A program made the position numbers and the translations under genes. Shown one piece after another: positions 1 to 10,157 of a DNA stretch of 64,000 nucleotides. Numbering within the stretch: position 1 is the stretch's first letter; every line of letters starts with the position of its first letter. This DNA is from JBBATK01 sp044224515 (GTDB lineage Bacteria > Bacteroidota > Ignavibacteria > Kapaibacteriales > NICIL-2), in the NCBI GenBank assembly GCA_044224515.1, contig JBGAKH010000004.1, positions 310,001 to 374,000 of the forward strand, written 5' to 3'. The notes under the pieces are model-generated. The model worked only from the letters and a program-made list of their open reading frames with translations. It ran no database searches and was not told the DNA's origin.

Positions 1-3000
1 GTGCACGCCCAGTATTTCCAATTGTACAATGTCGACGGATCAAAGTTTCCGATGATGTCTGCACAATTCGTGGCACAGGATGCCGCCGGAAATGACTACA
101 AAGATTTGAAGAAAGGTGAGTTTGATATCACGGAGAACGGTGTCTCCGTGTATAGCAGCGCGACATTTGGATGTAAAGACACAGCCGTTCCACCGGCAGC
201 CAATGTTGTCATGATTTTGGACCGTAGTGGTTCCATGGGTACGATTGTGGACACTGCAACCAAAGCTACACGTATGGACTGGGTTATTTCCGGTGCAACA
301 TCCTTTTTGAACACCTTCAAGTTTGTTCCTCCTTCGGAAGTAGCCGTCATCTCATTCGGTACGATACCAACGTTTGAGAGCCCCTTCCAGAAGAGTGCTC
401 CACCACTCATCAACGTGATTAAAAAATTGAAGCCGCAAGGTGGTACGGAATACAACCCACCGATGTTGGACACTTCATTTGGTGCCATCAAGCTTCTTTC
501 GCTGGAACCTCCCGGCGTTCGCCGTATCGTCATCTTCTTGACCGACGGTCAGCCGGACCATACCCCTGCTCGCGACAGCATCATCAAGCTGTGTAATGCA
601 AACGCGATTCAGTTCTATGCGATTACCATCGGTACTGAGATGAACGACGATTTGCGACGTATTGCAGAAGCAACCGGTGGAAAGGCATTTTCAGCGAAAA
701 CTGAAGACGACTTGGTTGCCATTTACCGCTTGATTGCTCTTCAAACCGAAATCAAACAACTCTGCTCAGTGCAGTGGATGGCTCCCTACTCCTGTAATCA
801 AAGTGGTCGCGCTCGTACGGTTCAAGTAACCTTCAAGCGTCCGTCTACGGCCGTGACATCTGAATTACAGTACTTAGCACCTGTGAATTCAGTTGCAGCC
901 GTCAACCTGTCGCAATCAACACTGTATTTTGGCGATCCTGCGCCGTTGGCTTCGACCACACAAAAAGTAACACTTAAACCCGTTAATTCAGCACTCCGAA
1001 TAGATACCCTTATTTGTAATCCCGACAATGATTTCAAGGTTATCGACGTTGGCGGTGGTAAGAAGTACCCCGTCACCGTGAATGCCGGTGACAGCCTAGT
1101 CATTACAGTACAGTTCACCCAACAAGCAAGCAAAGGATACCGTCAGTCAACACTTATTACTCAAGGCTCACCTTGTCCGCCGATCATCAGCATGTTCGGT
1201 GGTTTGTCGAGTGTTCGCGTGTTGTCTCCAAGTGGCGACATCAACAACTCCTGCGATTCAATTTTGATTAAGTGGGCCGGTGTCGATCCTGCACAAGGTG
1301 TCAACATTTTCGTTGCAGAAGATGGCGATGCAGCGAGTCCACACTGGGTTCTCATCAAGCAGAACGCAACAGGACTGTCCTACAAGTGGAAGCCAAACGT
1401 TACCGGCAAGAAGTTGCGTGTGCGTATTACCGCTTCTCCCCCGCCTACCTACTTGTGGGCGAGCGCCATCGGCGGACCATTACTCGATACTACTCGTTCA
1501 ATTGCTCTTGATGCTTCGGAGCTTTATGTTAATGTGGCCGGAACCTTCTCCGACACGGCCCGCGTTACGGGTTCGAACAAAACAGCGGCTAGCCAAGGAT
1601 CCAAAGACGCGTTCATTGCACGCTATGCTTCGAACGGTACTTTGCAGTGGATTGAAAGTGCCGGAGGTAATGGTGACGAAGGCAACTGCGGCGTGGCCAC
1701 CGACAGTAAAGGTGGTATCTACGTAGCGGGATACTTTACATCGAAAGCGTTCCAGTTCGGACAGACCTTTATTAACATGCAACCGCGTGATGCGGTGAAC
1801 ATGTTTGTGGCTAAATACAATCCCGATGGTTCTGTGCAGTGGGTACGCACCGGTGGTGGTACAAACACGAATGCAGGATACGCCTACTGCGATTCCATTG
1901 GAGTTTCGGGTGACAGCGTTTACGTTTATGGTCACTACAAGACTTGTCTTGGTATTGTTGGCTACACTCCTGGTACCTATATCAGTACCACGAGCACAGC
2001 ACTTCAGAAGTTCACGGCTGTGTTTAGCCCAACCGGAAATCCTATTTCTCTGACGGCTGCCTATGCGCCGAACAAAAAGTACACAACGACAACAGTGGGC
2101 GATAGCCGTGGAAATGTCTATGACTGCGGAAGCTTCAAGGGTACGCAGAACAACGGTAGCGCTGCAGTAAACTTGAGTTCCAAAGGCGACTTTGACTGCT
2201 TTGTTCGAGAGTTTGGTGGTCAACCCGGCAGCTCAGACTCCAGTGCTTCGGTGTTTACCGTATCGGCCCCGGTATTGAGCTTCAAAGCGACGAATTTGAC
2301 ATGTCCGCCGATATCAGTCGGTCTCTCATCGGATACCACCTTTACAGTGCAACTCTGCAATTCAGGTGATATCCCCTTGCTTATTGCTCCAAACGCTATT
2401 AGTCTGACCGGTGCAAATCCTGGCGACTTCAAAATCACGTCAAACTATGACAATCAAGTTTTCTATCCCGGTGAGTGTCACGATATCGAAGTACACTTCC
2501 AGCCAACAGTGGAAGGCACTCGTACAGCCTCACTGACATTCGCAAGTACATGCGGATCGCCGGCAGTGGTTGAACTTCAAGGAAATGCTCTTCCACCATG
2601 CAAGTTTGAATCAGTTCAACCCTATATCGGTGCACAGAGTATTAACCTCACGAAAGTTGTGCCGCCGGTCACCTGTCTGATTCGAAACAACTCGGCTTCG
2701 GATTATAGTGGTTGGATTGAGTTAATTGGTTTGAATGCGGACGAGTTTACGGTGACCTTCCCTGCTGTCACCGCACCTAATACTTTGGACCAAACAAACA
2801 AGCGTGTCGATTTCAAACTCAAGGCAAACAAAGAGTGCCTGGCAGCGAACATCAGCTTCACGCCTAGAGGATCCGGACAACGCACTGCCCTACTTCGTTT
2901 CCATATTCCGTTCGAATGCGGATCGGAACAAGACGTCGCTCTAGTTGGCTTCGGATTAGCTCCCAAGGTTGAGCTAGATTCTGCACCCTTCCACTTGCAG

Positions 3001-4617
3001 CGAGTAAAGACCTCAAAGCCACTGCAACTGACACTTAGCAATAAAGACTCGTTAGACGCGAGCATTTCAGGTCTTGATTTTGCGACCTTACCCGAAACGA
3101 ATTTTGCTCTCAGCAACGTACCTGCTCAGCCATTCGGATTGGCAAAGAACACGACTACGCAAGTGACAGTGACCTTTACTCCTCAGGCAGAGGGACCCGT
3201 CAGCAACTTTGTCAATGCGACAGTCAACGGCAATCTTTCACCCATTCAAGGACTAGTTTCGGGTGAAGGGTTTATCCCGAAAGTGGAAGCACTGGATCTC
3301 AACTATGCTGCAAGTCCGGTTGGCGTACGTCCGCCTACGCAGACGCTTCGCATACACAACACGCACTTGCGCGCTCCGCTCCACGTGAAATCTATCTCAG
3401 CTCCAACGAATAGCGCGTTTGCTATCGTGGGAGCCGTACCGAGTAATGTCTACTTGCAACCGGATTCCAGCATTTATCTCCCAATCGATCTTACTCCGGT
3501 CGCAGGTTTGAATGTTGGTTACGTAGACATTGTCACTGATGCTAAAGAAGGACCATTGGACGATCCTGACACAACCACACGTGTCAAGCTTCAGGGTGTT
3601 GGTTTGGAGGTTCAGATCGATCCTCAACCCGCAACCTTTGGCGACGTTTTGAGTTGCGATTCCATAGAGACTCGCACTATCAAAATCACCAACAATAGCA
3701 CCGACCCTATTGCTGTAGATGTCACAGCCGATGGCGACGTTGCTGCCTTTGAAATTTACCCGGCTCCGGGCTCGATGAACTTGACTCCGGGTTCGAGTAA
3801 AACCTATACTATTCGCTTCAAGGGAACCCCCGGATCGCATAGCATGCAGATGCACTTTGACTTGCCCACGGGCAAGGTTGATCGCACTTTTGATGCTAAT
3901 GGTGTAACTGCGACTATGAAGATCATTAGCACAAACAAGACCTATGAGGCCGGACAACGTCAACCATGGGTAGTTGAGACGACACTTCCGACCTTGACCA
4001 ACGTCATTGTAAAAGACCTGTGGTTAAAAGCAAGTTTTGACAGCACTGTTGTTCTCTTCGATCAACAAGCGTTCAAGACAGCCGGCACAGGCGGATGGAC
4101 CTGGTCGTTTGTCCCGGGTCCGGCAAACGCCTCTTCATGTATCGTCATGGGTACACACACAACAGGAATAAACGGAGGCACTGTTACAGCGAACATTCCT
4201 CTGCAAGTCTTGAATCCGACAGTTGACAATATCCCTGTGGCAATCACTTGGGCCAACCCGACTGAGTACCCCTGTATTCTTGCCGATGTCACGGATGCTA
4301 AGATCGAAGTCAAGCGTGGATGCTATTCCAATGGTTCACAGTTGAGTTCCACCGGACAGTCCTTCGGTTTGGCCGTCAACCCTAACCCGCTAAGCGGCGC
4401 CCAGTTGAATGTTGCATACGGTATTGCTTACGACATCCCCTATAGCGTAGAGCTCTTTAATACACTCGGTGAACGTGTTATGACGATCGCTCAAGGTCAA
4501 AACTCGGGCAGCTACGCAACAAGTTCTTCGATCAGTGGACTCGCAGACGGCGTGTACTATGTACGCCTTGTAGCGGGTGCTGTGGTCGAAACTCGAGTGC
4601 TAAGTATTGGACGTTAA
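1..4617 (+). CDS. Giant secreted VWA / Ig-like (ASH) / beta-propeller protein with T9SS sorting domain, 5' truncated
   Basis: A secreted, probably cell-surface adhesin-like protein; the substrate is unknown. The visible part is 1538 residues. The first visible residues (VHAQ) align with the end of the signal peptide of the next gene, so the true start lies upstream of the window and the leading GTG is probably internal. A von Willebrand A domain occupies about residues 65-255, with a complete MIDAS motif (D74-x-S76-x-S78 and a later LTDGQ loop). It is followed by ASH/choice-of-anchor-D-like beta sandwiches, a region of SBBP-like propeller repeats (about 490-740, motifs such as GGIYVAGYF), more ASH-like repeats (about 760-1250) and a C-terminal domain of about 80 residues typical of T9SS type A sorting signals. 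T9SS export across the outer membrane is known for that domain; the binding role is inference from the VWA fold. Paralogue of the next gene. Confidence 0.85.
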   Translation: MHAQYFQLYNVDGSKFPMMSAQFVAQDAAGNDYKDLKKGEFDITENGVSVYSSATFGCKDTAVPPAANVVMILDRSGSMGTIVDTATKATRMDWVISGATSFLNTFKFVPPSEVAVISFGTIPTFESPFQKSAPPLINVIKKLKPQGGTEYNPPMLDTSFGAIKLLSLEPPGVRRIVIFLTDGQPDHTPARDSIIKLCNANAIQFYAITIGTEMNDDLRRIAEATGGKAFSAKTEDDLVAIYRLIALQTEIKQLCSVQWMAPYSCNQSGRARTVQVTFKRPSTAVTSELQYLAPVNSVAAVNLSQSTLYFGDPAPLASTTQKVTLKPVNSALRIDTLICNPDNDFKVIDVGGGKKYPVTVNAGDSLVITVQFTQQASKGYRQSTLITQGSPCPPIISMFGGLSSVRVLSPSGDINNSCDSILIKWAGVDPAQGVNIFVAEDGDAASPHWVLIKQNATGLSYKWKPNVTGKKLRVRITASPPPTYLWASAIGGPLLDTTRSIALDASELYVNVAGTFSDTARVTGSNKTAASQGSKDAFIARYASNGTLQWIESAGGNGDEGNCGVATDSKGGIYVAGYFTSKAFQFGQTFINMQPRDAVNMFVAKYNPDGSVQWVRTGGGTNTNAGYAYCDSIGVSGDSVYVYGHYKTCLGIVGYTPGTYISTTSTALQKFTAVFSPTGNPISLTAAYAPNKKYTTTTVGDSRGNVYDCGSFKGTQNNGSAAVNLSSKGDFDCFVREFGGQPGSSDSSASVFTVSAPVLSFKATNLTCPPISVGLSSDTTFTVQLCNSGDIPLLIAPNAISLTGANPGDFKITSNYDNQVFYPGECHDIEVHFQPTVEGTRTASLTFASTCGSPAVVELQGNALPPCKFESVQPYIGAQSINLTKVVPPVTCLIRNNSASDYSGWIELIGLNADEFTVTFPAVTAPNTLDQTNKRVDFKLKANKECLAANISFTPRGSGQRTALLRFHIPFECGSEQDVALVGFGLAPKVELDSAPFHLQRVKTSKPLQLTLSNKDSLDASISGLDFATLPETNFALSNVPAQPFGLAKNTTTQVTVTFTPQAEGPVSNFVNATVNGNLSPIQGLVSGEGFIPKVEALDLNYAASPVGVRPPTQTLRIHNTHLRAPLHVKSISAPTNSAFAIVGAVPSNVYLQPDSSIYLPIDLTPVAGLNVGYVDIVTDAKEGPLDDPDTTTRVKLQGVGLEVQIDPQPATFGDVLSCDSIETRTIKITNNSTDPIAVDVTADGDVAAFEIYPAPGSMNLTPGSSKTYTIRFKGTPGSHSMQMHFDLPTGKVDRTFDANGVTATMKIISTNKTYEAGQRQPWVVETTLPTLTNVIVKDLWLKASFDSTVVLFDQQAFKTAGTGGWTWSFVPGPANASSCIVMGTHTTGINGGTVTANIPLQVLNPTVDNIPVAITWANPTEYPCILADVTDAKIEVKRGCYSNGSQLSSTGQSFGLAVNPNPLSGAQLNVAYGIAYDIPYSVELFNTLGERVMTIAQGQNSGSYATSSSISGLADGVYYVRLVAGAVVETRVLSIGR

Positions 4618-4628
4618 CCCGAGAGTTC

Positions 4629-4664
4629 AAAGGGTTGTTGGAGAATTCCGACAACCCTTTTTTT
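4629..4664 (+). terminator. Rho-independent terminator after the first VWA gene
   Basis: A 13-bp stem (4629-4641 with 4648-4660, one G-T pair) closes a 6-nt loop and runs into a T tract. It lies 12 bp after the stop codon, so the two VWA genes are probably separate transcription units. Confidence 0.85.
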
Positions 4665-4703
4665 ATGTCTGCAATGGAATATTGATATACATCAGGAGGT
4701 AGT

Positions 4704-7700
4704 GTGGCTCATCGAACGTTTACTGTGCCGGCGGTCATAGTGTGTGCTCTGCTCGCGAGTACAGTGACGCTCCACGCTCAAGTAACGTATTCGTCGTTCA
4801 TCCTTTATAACATCGATACATCTGCCTATCCCCGAGTAAGCGCGTCGATGTACGCCACTGATCTTTCGCTTAATCGATATCGTAACTTCAGCGTCACAGA
4901 CATCGATCTATGGGAAAACGGCGTCCTTAAGAACCCGACAATGTCGATGAACTGCGACACCAGCAATCAGCCCATTCCTGTTGCTGTTTGCCTGACTCTG
5001 GACCAGAGCTTTTCGATGAGTAATAAAACACCTGCAAATGATACCTACTGGGATTGGGTTCGTTACGGTGCGAAAGTATTCGTCGATTCGATCGATCTCG
5101 TGCCTCCCTCATGTGTGGCTATTACATCATTCGGCGGCAACTCTTATGTGCGCGCCGGATTTCAAACCGTGAAGCCCCCGTTGTATACGGCATTGGACAA
5201 TATCCCTATTCAAGGTGGTACCAATTACGATGAAGCTTTTCTTGACCTCAGCTCACCCAACGGAGCCGCAGGAGCCATTGCCGTCATGCGAGGTGCTCCG
5301 AGAATGTTACGTCGCTTTATTGTTATCCTAACCGACGGCCAGCCGGATAAACCGCCGACAAAACAACGAATTATTGACTCCTGTTTAGCAAACAACATCA
5401 CAGTGTTTGCTATCAACATCTACACACCTAAGAGCCAGAACATTAATGCGGACTTAGCTGACATCTGCAACAAAACCGGTGGACGTGCCTATTTGGCGCA
5501 CTCAAAAGCTGAACTTGGCAATATCTATAATCTGATTGCTCAAGAGATTCAACGCAACATCGATTGTCGCATTAGCTGGACAACCACACCCGGATGCACG
5601 CAAAATTCCCGTAATCGTGCATTGAGAGCAACGCTAAAAAAGTCTACTCCAACCATCACGTGGAACGGTAGCTACTTTGCGTCTGCCTATTCAGTGGCGG
5701 ATCCTATCCCATCTGTTTCCACCTTGAGTTTCGATGACCCGGGTACAGGAAATGTGAGTACAAAAACATTTCAAATCACTGCACCGGCCAAACTCTCGAT
5801 TCGCGTAGACGGATTTACGGCGTCCTTAGCTCAGCGCTTTAAGGTTTTGTCAACCTCGAAGTCCCTCCCTGCGACCCTGCAACCGGGCGAAACCATGGAC
5901 GTCGTAGTTGAATTCAACCAGACCACCACCGGCGCAACGCACTCGGGTACTCTCGCAATCAACGGTTCCCCATGCTCAAACAGTATCATTGTCAATGTCA
6001 TCATTCCCATCCTTAAGCTGCAAACACCTGTAGGCGGTGAGAGCTTGAATGGCTGTGACACCATTCCCATTAAATGGAGTGGTGTCGCTGAAGATGAAGC
6101 GATAAGTATCATGTACTCGAGTAACAATGGTACGAAGTGGAATCTGCTGACGAGCCAAGGCACCGGTTTTGTATACAACTGGTTCCATCGTGTGGAACAT
6201 GATTTCGGTACCGACAACTTGTTAGCATATAAGGTGAAAGTTCAACGGAGCTCATGTCGCTTTGTGAGCAGCTTTGGTGGTGCCGCGGATGACAGTGCAA
6301 AAGGTCTGTGTCTCAATTCATTCAGCAAAGATCTTGGTGTTGGCGGCAGCTTCCTTCAAGGTATGCGCTTTGCTAACGCTACACTCAGCGGTTTCGGAAA
6401 ACGTGATGGCTACTTTGGAGTTCTCAATCAGAACGGCATTCAAAAATGGTCTATGGCCTTTGGTGGTTCGGAAAACGATGAGATAGCTGCAGTTGACGCC
6501 GATGCGCAAGGAAACTGGATTGTTGCCGGCAACTCTAAGAGTGCGACGATCTCTTGCGGAGATTCGACGATCGTTATCGCAAGACCACTAACACAATGCG
6601 GTTTCGTTGCCTGCATCGATACACTGGGAAAAACTCGGTGGTGTGTAGCCATCGGCGATAGCAGCGGTTTAAATCTTGGTGAACTCATTATTTCAAGTGT
6701 ACGTGCCAACACTGACTCAAGCGTTACTGTTCAAGGATTACATCGTGGTGTAATCTCCAGTATCTACACCAAAGGTTCGACTTTTAGCACGACGAGTTTT
6801 GATGGTCCGAATTTGGTTGGTATGTGGTTCCCTATTTCCATCGACATCACAAAAACCGGTAGAGTTCGACGATTCCTTGAAGGCTATACGGTGCCTTCAC
6901 AAGTTGAGGCAGCACGCTCCGTTGTGACAGCGACACAGGCATATGAGTGCGGCAGCTTTAGTGGTTCGATCAAATGCGGACAAAGCACGAACGGTACCAA
7001 CGGAAATAGCGACGGATTTGTACGCGGAGTGACTCTCAACACGGGCTCTGACCAATCAGCAAAAAGTTTTTCGATCCTCACCGCACTGTCGATGTTTGAG
7101 GCGTATGCAATTGATATGGGACCGGTCGATGTTGGCAAAAGTTTTCTCTATCCGGTTGGTCAACCATTCCGAAACGACGGTACGCGTAATTTGAATGTCA
7201 CAAGTATCTTCACCTGTGGCATCGACAGCGCCGACTTCCTGGTTGAACGTCCCTCAGCGCCAAGTGTTATAGGTGCCCATACAAATCCGGATATTCATAT
7301 TCGTGTTACACCTCGCGCAATAGCACACATCAAACGCTCAGCCTACATGGTCGTGCTTTCTGAGTGTAACGATCCGGCCTTCATCCGTTTGACCAGTGCA
7401 GCCAACTTTGCCAATCTTTCGATGACGGGCACAGACTTCCATCGACGTCGTATTGGTAGTATTAATTACGACACCATGAAAATTCTCAATGACGATCCCG
7501 GAGCAATTCCTGTGAAGTCACTGAGCGAGAGCTTTAATCAGTGGTCTCAGTTTAGTTGGACTTCACGCATGCCGTCTGATTCGGTTATCAAGTCCAAAAC
7601 CGAAGTGCCGATCATCGTACGCTTTATTCCGACACATATTGAAGTCGATTCCTTGGAAGTTCGAATTGATACCTCGCAAGCGATCCACGTACCCTTAACA

Positions 7701-9074
7701 GCACATGCCCTGGGCGCGGGCTTTTTACCTCGATGCTCTAGCTCCGGTTACTCATACTACGCAATTCAGAAAGGCAAAGTATCACCTGAGGCAGGCTCTG
7801 TCATCATTCGAAACATCGACACGATCGCAGCGCTACGCATTTACTCATCACATTGGCGTAACGCTCAGTCAGATGATTTTCATGCGTTACGTACGCTTCC
7901 TGACACCTCAATAGCCCCCGGTGACTCAGTTGTCATACCGGTGCAGTATTATCCTTTGTCCACCGGAGCACACACAGCCTTTTTTGTTTTTGAACATGAT
8001 GCGGCTCCGGGACCTGACCCACTGCCCCGCGCTTTCGATACCGTTGCTTTGCGTGGAGATGCATACGAACTTGTCGTTGATTCGACGAGACTACGTTTTC
8101 CGACACTTCTGAGTTGTGACAGTGCAGGAGTGGATTTCACCATCACAAATCACTCGTCTGCCACCGACATTCGAATTCTTGGATTGGATCTGCAACAAAA
8201 CCTCTCGAGCTTCACGGTGAGCCCTAGCGCACCTTTTGTCGTAAAAGCCGGTACTTCGCAAGTGATTCATGTAAGCTACAATCCAACAGGCGTTGGGCTA
8301 TCTACGGCGAAATTGATTGTACAACCGGACTCTTCCTTAGCTGCCGACACCTTGTTGTTGTCCGGCGAGTCAATTACAGCACAGCTTTCAATTGTCGCGA
8401 CGGACTCCACGTTGACTGTTGATATCGGCAAGAGCTATACTGTCAAGGTTCTTGGTTCTTTGAAGTCGAGCACACCATTCATCCTCGACACAATAAGCTT
8501 TGCTTTTCATACGAATCCTTCCCAAGCACGTTTTGCTGTTGAGCGCTTTATGAAGAACGCTTATGGCTGGATTTGGAAAGTAGACAGCATCTCTTCGACG
8601 TATCTATTTTCCGGAAACTACACCGGAACCAGTCTCACAAACCCAATCCACTTTATGGATTTGCCGTTGGATGTCTACCTTTCACAAAACTTCAATAACA
8701 CCATGAGCATCATCACCAAAGCGGATAATGTTCAGGAATGCCTCATTGTTGATTCGGCTCATGTCTCAATGATTGAGTCTGAAGTTTGTTACACCAGAGG
8801 TTCTCAAGTCATATACGCTAAGGCACTCAGCTTGCAGGTCAGTCAACGAAACGAAGCTGAACTGCGCATAGACTATAGTCTTGCCAATGCCGGACCGGTT
8901 GTTCTGGAACTTTATTCATCTCGCGGTGATTTGATAAAGAGCGTGGAGTTAGATCACTCCCATTCCGGACAATTCAGCACTACGATGTCGGTCGCCGGTT
9001 ATAGCCCCGGACTCTACTTTTGTCGCATTCGAGCATACGGTCAACAAGCTGTCAACAGCTTTATCCACGACTAA
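4704..9074 (+). CDS. Giant secreted VWA / Ig-like protein with T9SS-type C-terminal domain
   Basis: A 1456-residue exported protein, paralogous to the preceding gene in length and domain order. It starts at GTG with a strong AGGAGG 4 nt upstream. Residues 1-26 form a signal peptide ending HAQ. A VWA domain follows at about 90-290, with MIDAS D100-x-S102-x-S104 and a later LTDGQPD loop, so metal-dependent ligand binding is plausible. The middle holds a propeller-like region (about 515-780, for example SSFGGAADDSAKGL) and ASH-like Ig domains. The last 80 residues resemble a T9SS type A sorting domain, but the end (NSFIHD) is atypical. Divergence between the two paralogues is considerable, so the duplication is not recent. 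The ligand and the role (adhesion, surface layer, gliding) cannot be told from sequence. Confidence 0.85.
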   Translation: MAHRTFTVPAVIVCALLASTVTLHAQVTYSSFILYNIDTSAYPRVSASMYATDLSLNRYRNFSVTDIDLWENGVLKNPTMSMNCDTSNQPIPVAVCLTLDQSFSMSNKTPANDTYWDWVRYGAKVFVDSIDLVPPSCVAITSFGGNSYVRAGFQTVKPPLYTALDNIPIQGGTNYDEAFLDLSSPNGAAGAIAVMRGAPRMLRRFIVILTDGQPDKPPTKQRIIDSCLANNITVFAINIYTPKSQNINADLADICNKTGGRAYLAHSKAELGNIYNLIAQEIQRNIDCRISWTTTPGCTQNSRNRALRATLKKSTPTITWNGSYFASAYSVADPIPSVSTLSFDDPGTGNVSTKTFQITAPAKLSIRVDGFTASLAQRFKVLSTSKSLPATLQPGETMDVVVEFNQTTTGATHSGTLAINGSPCSNSIIVNVIIPILKLQTPVGGESLNGCDTIPIKWSGVAEDEAISIMYSSNNGTKWNLLTSQGTGFVYNWFHRVEHDFGTDNLLAYKVKVQRSSCRFVSSFGGAADDSAKGLCLNSFSKDLGVGGSFLQGMRFANATLSGFGKRDGYFGVLNQNGIQKWSMAFGGSENDEIAAVDADAQGNWIVAGNSKSATISCGDSTIVIARPLTQCGFVACIDTLGKTRWCVAIGDSSGLNLGELIISSVRANTDSSVTVQGLHRGVISSIYTKGSTFSTTSFDGPNLVGMWFPISIDITKTGRVRRFLEGYTVPSQVEAARSVVTATQAYECGSFSGSIKCGQSTNGTNGNSDGFVRGVTLNTGSDQSAKSFSILTALSMFEAYAIDMGPVDVGKSFLYPVGQPFRNDGTRNLNVTSIFTCGIDSADFLVERPSAPSVIGAHTNPDIHIRVTPRAIAHIKRSAYMVVLSECNDPAFIRLTSAANFANLSMTGTDFHRRRIGSINYDTMKILNDDPGAIPVKSLSESFNQWSQFSWTSRMPSDSVIKSKTEVPIIVRFIPTHIEVDSLEVRIDTSQAIHVPLTAHALGAGFLPRCSSSGYSYYAIQKGKVSPEAGSVIIRNIDTIAALRIYSSHWRNAQSDDFHALRTLPDTSIAPGDSVVIPVQYYPLSTGAHTAFFVFEHDAAPGPDPLPRAFDTVALRGDAYELVVDSTRLRFPTLLSCDSAGVDFTITNHSSATDIRILGLDLQQNLSSFTVSPSAPFVVKAGTSQVIHVSYNPTGVGLSTAKLIVQPDSSLAADTLLLSGESITAQLSIVATDSTLTVDIGKSYTVKVLGSLKSSTPFILDTISFAFHTNPSQARFAVERFMKNAYGWIWKVDSISSTYLFSGNYTGTSLTNPIHFMDLPLDVYLSQNFNNTMSIITKADNVQECLIVDSAHVSMIESEVCYTRGSQVIYAKALSLQVSQRNEAELRIDYSLANAGPVVLELYSSRGDLIKSVELDHSHSGQFSTTMSVAGYSPGLYFCRIRAYGQQAVNSFIHD

Positions 9075-9137
9075 GTTCTGATTTGAGATCTGACGCGATC
9101 AATGCGAGCTAGCCTGGAATCTCCTATTTCATCGATC

Positions 9138-9172
9138 AAAAAACCTCAAGCATTATCTGCTTGAGGTTTTTT
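9138..9172 (+). terminator. Strong hairpin terminator after the second VWA gene
   Basis: A perfect 15-bp stem (9138-9152 with 9158-9172) has A6 on its left arm and T6 on its right arm and a 5-nt loop. It could work in both directions; in the plus direction it ends the VWA transcript before the flagellar operon. Confidence 0.85.
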
Positions 9173-9177
9173 ATTAT

Positions 9178-9213
9178 GCCAAGCCTTCGGCTTGGCCGGT
9201 CCCGAATGACCGG
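9178..9213. repeat. Two tandem hairpins downstream of the terminator
   Basis: GCCAAGCC-TTC-GGCTTGGC (9178-9196) abuts a second inverted repeat, CCGGTC with GACCGG (9196-9201 and 9208-9213). There is no T tract. The pair resembles a REP-like or mRNA-stabilising element, but no second copy was noticed in the window. Confidence 0.5.
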
Positions 9214-9328
9214 GAAACACAGCGACCGAAACGACAATCGACTCGTTGTAGGCTTATAGATGCTCTCTGCAGGCTCTCCTGAGTTTCCAATGCCCCCTTC
9301 GCCTTCCATTGCGAGTTCTTCATCCATT

Positions 9329-9346
9329 TTGGCACAAGGCTTGCGG
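9329..9346 (+). promoter_or_regulatory. Sigma-54 (RpoN) promoter for the flgF operon
   Basis: The sequence TTGGCACAAGGCTTGCGG matches the -24/-12 consensus TGGCAC-N5-TTGC, with GG (9331-9332) and GC (9343-9344) exactly 10 nt apart. The predicted transcription start is near 9356, leaving about 25 nt before the flgF ATG at 9381. Sigma-54 control of rod and hook genes is known in many bacteria; that it applies here is inference from the motif and its position. Confidence 0.75.
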
Positions 9347-9380
9347 ACTATCCTTCGGATCACTAGGATAGGAGTGCAGG

Positions 9381-10157
9381 ATGCTTAAAGAAATATATAC
9401 AGCGGCGATGGGTATGCTACCTCAGCAAACCCGTCTGGAACTCACCGCAAACAACATCGCCAACGCCAATACCACCGGTTTTAAGCGCATTGGTGTGTTC
9501 GAGCAATCGTTGATCGAAGCTCGTGAGAACATGCTCAATAACAAAGGAGAAGCGGAACAGGCGGATCCTCCTCTTGATCAATACACCGACTTTTCGACCG
9601 GCAGCGTGCAGCGAACAGACAACACGCTGGATATCTGCTTGAAGCAAGACGGCTTTTTTGTGCTGCAAGACGACAACGGTACCGAGACCTTCTCCAGGGC
9701 CGGACGATTTCAAGTCAATGAGCATGGTGTGGTTGTAAGTGATAGCGGTAAAGCACTTCAATCCGATCGAGGCGACATCGTTGTCGACGCAGCAAAGCAC
9801 AGCGGACAACTCAATAACGACCAAAAAGCGATTTCTATCCGCATCAGTGACGTCGGAGAGGTCTTTGCCAACGACACCTTCGTCGGCAACATCAGCGTTG
9901 TGCGAGTTTCCAACCCTCAGTCCCTAACGCGTATAAACAGCATGGAGTTTAGCCCAACGGACAACACCGACTACAACTACGCCAAAACAGAAGAAGTATC
10001 GCTAAAACAAGGCTTTTTGGAAGGTTCTAACGTAAACATCATCAATGAGATGATTACCATGATTCAGCTTCAACGATCGTTTGAAATGGGACACAAAGTC
10101 ATCGTTACGAACGATGGAACGCTTGAAAAAAGTATCGATATCGGACGGTTGGTATAA
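9381..10157 (+). CDS. flgF: Flagellar basal-body rod protein FlgF
   Basis: Structural protein of the proximal/distal rod that carries torque through the periplasm. The 258-residue product has the conserved N-terminal Flg_bb_rod segment (about 5-35, with NNIANANTTGFKR) and the C-terminal rod/hook helix (about 215-258, EGSNVNIINEMITMIQLQRSFE). These pack together in the rod coiled-coil core. It is first in the flagellar run, behind the sigma-54 promoter, with a GGAG ribosome site 6 nt before the ATG. The call as FlgF rather than a second FlgG rests on its position before flgG and on its shorter, more divergent middle domain. Confidence 0.85.
   Translation: MLKEIYTAAMGMLPQQTRLELTANNIANANTTGFKRIGVFEQSLIEARENMLNNKGEAEQADPPLDQYTDFSTGSVQRTDNTLDICLKQDGFFVLQDDNGTETFSRAGRFQVNEHGVVVSDSGKALQSDRGDIVVDAAKHSGQLNNDQKAISIRISDVGEVFANDTFVGNISVVRVSNPQSLTRINSMEFSPTDNTDYNYAKTEEVSLKQGFLEGSNVNIINEMITMIQLQRSFEMGHKVIVTNDGTLEKSIDIGRLV

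Larger units (their letters stand above)
9075..9380 (+). other. Intergenic region before the flagellar cluster
   Basis: This gene-free stretch of about 300 bp holds the terminator of the VWA gene, two further tandem hairpins (9178-9196 and 9196-9213) and, just before flgF, a sigma-54 promoter. No small ORF with convincing coding signs was seen. Confidence 0.7.

Noticed and set aside
1498..2223. A long open frame of 241 codons on the minus strand
   Set aside because: It lies wholly inside the first VWA gene on the opposite strand, has no signal or domain and no ribosome site; it is a shadow of the coding bias.
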